Assembly: GCA_045531405.1 (NCBI GenBank)
Contig: JAZSDX010000061.1
Span: forward strand, 1-21,058
Source of the DNA: RGIG4079 sp045531405
GTDB lineage: Bacteria; Bacteroidota; Bacteroidia; Bacteroidales; Muribaculaceae
Length of the DNA stretch: 21,058 nucleotides
Direction: 5' to 3'
This document shows positions 14,955 to 21,058 of the stretch, piece by piece (positions within the stretch are counted from its first letter, which is position 1; every line of letters begins with the position of its first letter). Below the pieces are notes generated by a model, which was not told the DNA's origin, ran no database searches, and saw only the letters and a program-made list of their open reading frames with translations. A program made the translations under genes and the position numbers.

Positions 14955-17900
14955 ATGAAACAAAAACTTTTACACTTTTTTGCTGTTTTTGTAGCATTGG
15001 TAATGGCGATTCCGATTGCTAAGTCCGATGTTACAATAAGTGAACCATCATTGGTGTGGAAAACAGAATTAGCACCGGCAAGTGATGCAATAATGGCGGC
15101 ACATAGCGATATTTATGGACAGGGTGCTGCATCAGATGGCATAATTTTCACTCTGCCAGGCTCGAGTACTGTGTCAAACTATCCAGATAACATGACTCAA
15201 GGTTATTTGTTTGGAAAAGACTTGCAGTCTATTTGGTCTGGAGGAAATTTAGCTAGTGCGTTTCCATATGAAACTAGTGGATCTTATTATTATTTGGGAC
15301 CATGTATAGCATCAGATGATGCTGGGACATTGTGGTGTGCATCACGAAGATCTGCCAATCCTGTACATGATGGGACTAATGCTTTAGTGCCTTGGGCGGT
15401 TGGTGCAAGAGCACTTACATACTACATTGAACGTCCAGCGAAAGGAGTCGCTGGCAAACGTTTTGGGATAGATCTTCGCACTCCAAGCCTTCACACATCT
15501 GGACGAGCTGATATAATGAGTGTATATGGCGATGGAGTAAATGGCACAGGGTATTTTTGGTTTAATATTGGTTCTACAACGACTATCGAGTGTATTATGA
15601 TAAAAGACGCATCTACTACCAATGGAAAAAAAATGACATTTACAGCACCTATAGCTTCTTCAACTAATCGTGGATATGTTAAACAATTTGCAGCAACGCG
15701 TGTATTATATAATGCTGGAAAAGCTGGAACAGGAACTAGTACTTTATATGTGGGCACATTAAATGCAAGCACTCCTGAAGAATCAACTTCCATTACTTGG
15801 GAAAGTACTGGTTTGACCGTTTGTCGTCATGGCTCAACTGCATTTATGTTAGCGGGACATGAAATGATTGCATATTCAAAATCTACTACACAAATAGCAT
15901 TATATGATAATACTGATAAAAAAGAAATAGGAACAATTGCTCCATTCTCTACTGTTTCAAATATTAGTGCTGTTAGCCATAGCCTTGATGCAAAAAAAGT
16001 TGATGATAATAATGTAGATTTATATGTATATGTTCCAGGGCAAGGTGGTGCTAAATATACCATTACAGCTACACCCACACACACCGACCCTGTAACCAAT
16101 ATGCAAGTGCAAACCGGTATTGGTATGCCTTATAGTGCTATTGTGAATTGGAATGCTCCAAGTGGAGAGGGTACTCCTTCAAAATATGCTGTAAGTTATT
16201 CAACCGATGGTGGCTCTTCATGGTCAACAGCTGTTGAAACCACAAGCTTGTCATATACATATTCAGGTCTTACTCAAGGCGAATATATCTTTAAGGTAAC
16301 ACCTTATTACGGTTCTGTAGCAGGTGAGGCTACAACTAAATCTGCTACCGTTTATGGCGTTACAACCCCTGTTTCTACCGTAAACGTTGCATATTATAAC
16401 AATACAGGTAATAGTGTGGCTGTTACATGGACTGCACCTGAAACTGGTGATGTTGCTCCCGACAAATACCAAGTTTGCTACTCAAGCGATGGTGGCTCTT
16501 CATGGTCAACAGCCGTAGAAACAACCGAATTGACCTATACATTTAGCAATTTGCCATTAGGTACTTACACATTTAAGGTAACACCTATCTACAATGGTGT
16601 TGCCGGCGATGCAGCTCTCTCTGAAAACATCAACACCCTCGCCCCAACAGGCTATAATTTTATCGTGACCAAGAAGTGGGAAGTGTCAGGAACGTTGAAT
16701 AAAGATGGTGACGTAACAATACCAGCCGGTAAAAGTATAGCCGTTTCAAATGATGTGCTATATGTTTCGGCAATGGATCAGTATGGAACAATTAGTTATG
16801 TCAATAAAGACAAATATCCAACTTGGCCAAATTTTAATTCGGGATATAATAAAACTAATTTTGGTTATGGAATGGATAACGACGATGCCGGCAATATAAT
16901 TGTAAAATCAGGTAGTTATCTATCAAATGCAGCTACTCAACTAACTGTTTATCCCGCCGGAGCGACAAGTGCCGACGATAAAAAAGAATTTACCTTGGGC
17001 GATGCACACTTACCCGGTGGTCGTGCCGACTATATTGGTGCTCAGGGTGATATTTATAATGGAACAGGATATTTATGGTTTGCTCCTCAAAACACAAAGA
17101 CTATTAAGAGGATAAAGATTGAAAATAAGTCGGGTGTTCCAACATCTACTGAAATGATAACTTGGACACATGCATTTGATAAAGATAATTATTCAGAAGT
17201 AATTGTTCGTCCTCTTGAAGATGGTCGTCTCTATTATCACTATCACCAGGGTGTGTGTAAAATAATAACACTTCCCGAAGGTGGTGGAGAAATTCCATCG
17301 GCAAATGTGGAAACAATCTCTTTAACAACGAATCAAACTAATAACTTTAGTTCTGATGCAATTATATTAAAAGGGAACCTATTAAATATTCGTAACGCCG
17401 GTGTCGCAGCTCAAGATATAAGTTTTGAAGTTTATAATACAACTGCAAAAAGTTATGCTACATATAATGGTGAGCAAGTAATAACACCATTTGATGGGGT
17501 GAGATCAACAGGCGAAACTAACGCACTTTCAGGATTATCTCTGTATACATCAATTATTCGTGCAATTAAAGTAGATGATAACACTGTTGATGTTTATGTA
17601 TATTCTCTATATCATGGTGCATCATGTTATCGAATAGGAGCAAACCCTGTTTATACCGTAACAGGAGCAATTCAATCACTTGACTATGAATATACCACAG
17701 TGGAAACCGAAGAGGGAACACGTCAAGATGTGGTATTGACATGGACAGCTCCCGAAGTGGCTACACCTACAAGCTATAAGGTTTATCGTGATGAAACTCT
17801 TGTTGCAACAGTAGCTGCTCCTGCTCTTACATATACCGACAAAAACGTAAATGCCAACCACACATATACAGTGGTGCCTTATTTTGCCGGTGTTACCGAA

Positions 17901-20888
17901 GATGAATCTCTTGGATTGAGTGTAACAACAACCGAAGTGGAAACAGTGCTTTGGGCTCCAATCATTACAGAAATACGTAGCTATGATGGTTATTCAATCG
18001 CACAGCTCTTCTTCAAGATGCCATCACTCTCTAAGGTGGCATCGAAACATTACTCATTCAATGTATATCGCGATGGTATATTGCTTGAAAGTGGCATCAC
18101 TCAATTAAACTTTATTGATGATAACTTGCCTAAAATAGAAAAGCAAGTAGAAGAGAGTCATAATTATGTTTATACAGTAGAAGCGGTATATAGCGACACC
18201 TACAACAATGCCAAACGCATGAGCGAAGGAAAGACTGTAACGGTAACTTATCGCGACTGGTCATTGGCAGGTTATATTCTTCAAGATGTATATAATGTGC
18301 CCATTAACCAAGCATTAGGTAGTATGCCTACTTACTTCACAAATCACGACTATTATCGTCAAGGACAATTCTATAATGGCAGTTGGTATATTGCAGAACG
18401 CTCAGATGCACTTTGTCAAAAAGACCAAGACAAAGCCAATGGTATTGATGATTCGGTGCGTGATGATATGAAATCTGACGACGCAAATGCAACCGGAGGT
18501 GTAATTGTGTTTAACGCCACTAATGAAATTGATGTGCGAGAAGGCATGAAAGGCAAAATTATTACAAACGATGCGTTTGAGAACTTAGGTATTGCCATGG
18601 ATGACAAAGGAACAATCTTTGTTCGCAACAACAATATTACTAAATTGGCTGCCACTACTCCATCAGATGGCAATCCAAGCAGCGTTGCCGGATTGCACGA
18701 TGGTTTCGGCCGTCGTATAACTGAAGGGGCTCTATATACACGCAATGACGACGGAACATATTCAACTACACCTACAATTGTTGACCTACAAGCATTGTGG
18801 CTCGATAATCGTTGGATTGACGATATGGTGTTCACAAGTGGAAAGAGCTACGGTCAGGTAGCAGGACGAAGCGACTACTATCACATGTATGGCGACGTGA
18901 TGAGTGCCGAAGGTGGTTACCTCATTCTTTCTCCATCATGGACTCGCACAATATTCAAAGTTAAAATTGTCAATGGAGCTTACGATAGCCATGAGGTAAT
19001 GGAGTTCCCAAGCAGTTATACCGAAGAAAATCAATATACAGGCAAAACTGAAACACATACTATTGCTACCGGTTCAGAAAACTATGGATTCAAGATCGCC
19101 GGTCGTGAAGCATGGATGGCTCAGATTCGTTCTAATGGATATTTTGGTATTCATGGCGTTGAAGAAGGTCATGAAGGGGAAGAACATGAGCATGAGTGGC
19201 ATGCAATCTTTAATACCGATAGTCGTATTAATAACTCGGGTGGTACATCAATCGTAGCATTTGACAATCCTCTCACTACCGAAGTGAACGACGGTGAAAC
19301 ATTCTTGATTACTCCTGCTTGTATGTACTCAAGAAACCAAGGGGACTTTATCGTAACTCGTGGCATTAAGGGTGCTATTGATGAAGATGTTGCCGATTCG
19401 AAACTTTCACCACCTATGCCTGTTGCTCAATACAAGCAAGAAACTCAAAATACTAATGTTGCCACAAACGCCAATGGTAACTGGTTCCATGCCGAAACAG
19501 GCACATACGAAAGTGTGAGTGGTGAAGATGAAGAGTGTGTATATATCTATCAATATGTTCCCGGTGTGCGTTTTGCAAAATATCGTTTGGTACCCGACAA
19601 TCAATTGCCGGTAGTTTATCCAACATTAACCCTTGCAACAGCATATAATGAGGATAAAACAGACATTACGCACTTCAATGGAGTTTCTACATGGGAACGT
19701 CCAAGTGGATTTGGAGAGGCTAACCCTGAAAACTCTCGTGTGTGGATCGACTCATATACATATCAATTGTTAGATCCAAATGGTAAGAAAATTTATGAAA
19801 CAGAAGTCCCTGAGCAATACAATGCCGATGGTACTCCGGTTAAAGAATATTCTATCACTACCGATGTTATGAGCGAAAAAACTGACTCTATCGCATTTAA
19901 TAATTATACTGCCCGTGTAGCTGTAAACTATAAATTCGCGACAGGTTCATCACAACAATCGGTATTTAACCTTGCAATTGACAACAATGACTATGTAAAG
20001 AAACCGGCTACCGAAACTTATGTGCAGGTATTCAAAGGCGATGACATGAAATTTACCAATGAAGATAATACTACATCGGTATTAGATGTTTATCGCGTTG
20101 AGCTTGACTTTATGCCTCCTGTGTGGGAAGGTGCTGATGAAGGTAAAGATGAACCGGTATCATACTACACAATTCAAGCTGTGGTAAATAAGAAGGGCGA
20201 ATATAAGGGTGATACTATCCCTGTTGAAAACTTCCAATTGTATCAAGGCTCAGAAATCAATAATGGTAAGATTTGGGGTGTATCAGAAACTACAAGCCAA
20301 ATCCCCGGTACGTATGATTTCACCGGTAGCAGTAAAGCTCCTTATTATACAACCATTACAGATGCTGAGACCGGTACCGGGTTATATAATGGAACAGTTG
20401 ATGGAGGTTCAAACCGAAAAGTAGTGTTGTCGTTCTTCCACTCTGTGCCTGCCGGTACATATGATGAAGAAGATGAAGGTGAAGCTATTGCATTAGCATC
20501 GGAAGGTGAAGAAGTGGTAATCACTAATGACCCAAGTGAATGGGAATTCATTATCACTGCTCACTATGCAGCACGCAATACATATATTGCCAAAGAGGCT
20601 GGAGTGGGTGTTTCACCTAATGGTTTGCTTCCAACAGGTGTAGAGATTGTGGGCGATGACAATGTTTCTTCATTGCAAATCTATCCTATCCCTGCAAGCA
20701 CTTCAATCACTATCAAATCGCCTGTGGCTATCAATGATATCGTAATCTATAATGAAGTAGGTGCTGAAGTGATGAATGCTAATGGTGTAGGCGAAAACAT
20801 TGTTGAACTTAATATCGAATCACTTGCAACAGGTTACTACTTCGTGAAAGTGAATAACAATGCTCCTGTGAAGATTATCAAGAAATAA
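14955..20888 (+). CDS. giant T9SS-exported surface protein with fibronectin type III domains and repeated propeller-like modules
   Basis: 1977 residues, one uninterrupted frame. Signal peptide about 1-24 (hydrophobic run ending AIAKSD). Module copy 1 covers about 30-370: DDAG near 120, GRADIMSVYGD near 183, GHEM near 299, VDDNNVDLYVYVPG near 350. Two tandem Fn3 domains (about 375-468 and 474-562) share 26 identical bases. Module copy 2 runs about 565-900 (DDAGNIIV near 642, GRADYIGAQGD near 690, VDDNTVDVYVY near 875). Two more Fn3-like domains follow (about 902-985 and 999-1083). Module copy 3 lies about 1095-1540 (MDDKGTIFVRNNN near 1216, GRSDYYHMYGD near 1305), with a His/Glu-rich loop near 1405. 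Further beta domains lead to a type A T9SS tail (about 1905-1977, IYPIPASTSITIKS, final VKIIKK). Probably exported and cell-surface attached; binding partner unknown. No catalytic motif is seen. Confidence 0.88.
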   Translation: MKQKLLHFFAVFVALVMAIPIAKSDVTISEPSLVWKTELAPASDAIMAAHSDIYGQGAASDGIIFTLPGSSTVSNYPDNMTQGYLFGKDLQSIWSGGNLASAFPYETSGSYYYLGPCIASDDAGTLWCASRRSANPVHDGTNALVPWAVGARALTYYIERPAKGVAGKRFGIDLRTPSLHTSGRADIMSVYGDGVNGTGYFWFNIGSTTTIECIMIKDASTTNGKKMTFTAPIASSTNRGYVKQFAATRVLYNAGKAGTGTSTLYVGTLNASTPEESTSITWESTGLTVCRHGSTAFMLAGHEMIAYSKSTTQIALYDNTDKKEIGTIAPFSTVSNISAVSHSLDAKKVDDNNVDLYVYVPGQGGAKYTITATPTHTDPVTNMQVQTGIGMPYSAIVNWNAPSGEGTPSKYAVSYSTDGGSSWSTAVETTSLSYTYSGLTQGEYIFKVTPYYGSVAGEATTKSATVYGVTTPVSTVNVAYYNNTGNSVAVTWTAPETGDVAPDKYQVCYSSDGGSSWSTAVETTELTYTFSNLPLGTYTFKVTPIYNGVAGDAALSENINTLAPTGYNFIVTKKWEVSGTLNKDGDVTIPAGKSIAVSNDVLYVSAMDQYGTISYVNKDKYPTWPNFNSGYNKTNFGYGMDNDDAGNIIVKSGSYLSNAATQLTVYPAGATSADDKKEFTLGDAHLPGGRADYIGAQGDIYNGTGYLWFAPQNTKTIKRIKIENKSGVPTSTEMITWTHAFDKDNYSEVIVRPLEDGRLYYHYHQGVCKIITLPEGGGEIPSANVETISLTTNQTNNFSSDAIILKGNLLNIRNAGVAAQDISFEVYNTTAKSYATYNGEQVITPFDGVRSTGETNALSGLSLYTSIIRAIKVDDNTVDVYVYSLYHGASCYRIGANPVYTVTGAIQSLDYEYTTVETEEGTRQDVVLTWTAPEVATPTSYKVYRDETLVATVAAPALTYTDKNVNANHTYTVVPYFAGVTEDESLGLSVTTTEVETVLWAPIITEIRSYDGYSIAQLFFKMPSLSKVASKHYSFNVYRDGILLESGITQLNFIDDNLPKIEKQVEESHNYVYTVEAVYSDTYNNAKRMSEGKTVTVTYRDWSLAGYILQDVYNVPINQALGSMPTYFTNHDYYRQGQFYNGSWYIAERSDALCQKDQDKANGIDDSVRDDMKSDDANATGGVIVFNATNEIDVREGMKGKIITNDAFENLGIAMDDKGTIFVRNNNITKLAATTPSDGNPSSVAGLHDGFGRRITEGALYTRNDDGTYSTTPTIVDLQALWLDNRWIDDMVFTSGKSYGQVAGRSDYYHMYGDVMSAEGGYLILSPSWTRTIFKVKIVNGAYDSHEVMEFPSSYTEENQYTGKTETHTIATGSENYGFKIAGREAWMAQIRSNGYFGIHGVEEGHEGEEHEHEWHAIFNTDSRINNSGGTSIVAFDNPLTTEVNDGETFLITPACMYSRNQGDFIVTRGIKGAIDEDVADSKLSPPMPVAQYKQETQNTNVATNANGNWFHAETGTYESVSGEDEECVYIYQYVPGVRFAKYRLVPDNQLPVVYPTLTLATAYNEDKTDITHFNGVSTWERPSGFGEANPENSRVWIDSYTYQLLDPNGKKIYETEVPEQYNADGTPVKEYSITTDVMSEKTDSIAFNNYTARVAVNYKFATGSSQQSVFNLAIDNNDYVKKPATETYVQVFKGDDMKFTNEDNTTSVLDVYRVELDFMPPVWEGADEGKDEPVSYYTIQAVVNKKGEYKGDTIPVENFQLYQGSEINNGKIWGVSETTSQIPGTYDFTGSSKAPYYTTITDAETGTGLYNGTVDGGSNRKVVLSFFHSVPAGTYDEEDEGEAIALASEGEEVVITNDPSEWEFIITAHYAARNTYIAKEAGVGVSPNGLLPTGVEIVGDDNVSSLQIYPIPASTSITIKSPVAINDIVIYNEVGAEVMNANGVGENIVELNIESLATGYYFVKVNNNAPVKIIKK
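16206..16513 (+). repeat. direct repeat of Fn3-coding DNA
   Basis: The 26 bases at 16206-16231 recur exactly at 16488-16513, offset 282 bases (94 codons). They encode DGGSSWSTA in two neighbouring Fn3 domains. Flanking codons are diverged, so the exact block was either conserved by conversion or kept after an old duplication. Confidence 0.85.
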
Positions 20889-20914
20889 TCAATTCTGACT
20901 AGTTCTAAATAAGT

Positions 20915-20950
20915 AAATGGGCGATACCGATAGGTGTCGCCCATTTTTTT
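20915..20950 (+). terminator. intrinsic terminator of the surface protein gene
   Basis: AAATGGGCGATACC (20915-20928) pairs with GGTGTCGCCCATTT (20933-20946) with one mispair (T opposite G) around GATA, followed by a T tract to 20950. It lies 26 bases after the stop. Confidence 0.92.
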
Positions 20951-20974
20951 GTTCTTGGATTTTAGACAGAATGA
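20950..20974 (-). repeat. intergenic repeat occupied by the second IS110 copy
   Basis: On the minus strand TCATTCTGTCTAAAA is followed by TC and CAAGAACA, matching 13410-13434 at 23 of 25 positions. The TCATTCT part is also the terminal sequence of the IS, so the IS-target boundary is at the CT core (20969-20968). Confidence 0.7.
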
Positions 20975-21058
20975 ACTGTGTTCAAAAACAAATATTTTTA
21001 GAAAAATTTTCATCATAAAAGCAATTATTTTTCACAATCGCGAAAATTTGTTTTAAAA
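20968..21058 (-). mobile_element. second IS110 copy, right end only (cut by window edge)
   Basis: 91 bases identical, in reverse complement, to 14710-14800 of the first copy. The rest lies beyond the window. It is inverted relative to the first copy, and the two flank the surface protein gene. Confidence 0.95.
20982..21058 (-). CDS. IS110-family transposase, C-terminal fragment (second copy)
   Basis: On the minus strand the last 25 codons plus the stop (20984-20982) are identical to the end of the transposase at 13806-14786. No change is visible in the 77 bases present; the start and catalytic residues lie outside the window. Confidence 0.9.
   Translation of the reverse strand, partial: LKQIFAIVKNNCFYDENFSKNICF

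Noticed and set aside
16206..16513. CRISPR-like or tandem satellite repeats
   Set aside because: Only two copies, in frame inside Fn3 domains 282 bases apart. No other regularly spaced repeats are seen anywhere in the window.
18416..18835. 139-residue open frame on the minus strand
   Set aside because: Antisense to the giant surface protein gene; its composition follows from the sense codons.

Overview
The window looks like a chromosome segment of a Bacteroidales bacterium, possibly Muribaculaceae; the genus is inferred, not proven. The pointers are promoters of the Bacteroidetes type (TTTG, about 20 bases, TAnnTTTG), the scarcity of Shine-Dalgarno sites, two very large secreted proteins ending in type IX secretion (T9SS) sorting domains, a DUF3822-rsmD pair, and tRNA genes without an encoded CCA.

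Layout. 1-140: tail of an IS30-family element. 220-3342: thyA, a PfkB-type sugar kinase and a RecD-like helicase, all on +. 3560-6778 on -: a 1009-residue secreted glycerophosphodiester phosphodiesterase fused to a long propeller-like region and a T9SS tail, followed by tRNA-Pro(CGG). 6873-11299 on +: a compact run of Ig-like lipoprotein, membrane acyltransferase, DUF3822 protein and rsmD. Then tRNA-Lys(CTT) with its own promoter and terminator, and dnaX. 13397-13579: a mosaic of short intergenic repeats. 13580-14800: a complete IS110-family element. 14955-20888: a 1977-residue multidomain T9SS surface protein with a strong terminator. 20968-21058: the first 91 bases of a second IS110 copy in inverted orientation.

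Most notable system. The 226-base non-coding left end of the IS110 element can be read as a bridge RNA of the IS621 type. It has a 34-base palindrome as 5' stem-loop, a target-binding loop and a donor-binding loop. The left donor guide matches 10 of 10 bases of the element's right end, and the target-loop guides match a short repeat that lies unoccupied downstream of dnaX and also flanks the second IS copy. Joining right end to left end in the excised circle would create a Bacteroidetes promoter (TTTG, 20 bases, TATATTTG) placed to start the RNA at its 5' stem-loop.

Second notable system. dnaX carries a candidate programmed -1 frameshift: A AAA AAG in the correct phase, a stop five codons later in the -1 frame, and an AGGGAG exactly 10 bases upstream. 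The AGGGAG lies inside a short palindromic repeat that appears to be inserted in the reading frame.

The two giant secreted proteins, about 8 kb apart and on opposite strands, share an unnamed repeated module (DDxG, GR-D-GD-G-GY, GHEM and VDDxxVDxYVY blocks), so they probably belong to one lineage-specific surface family.
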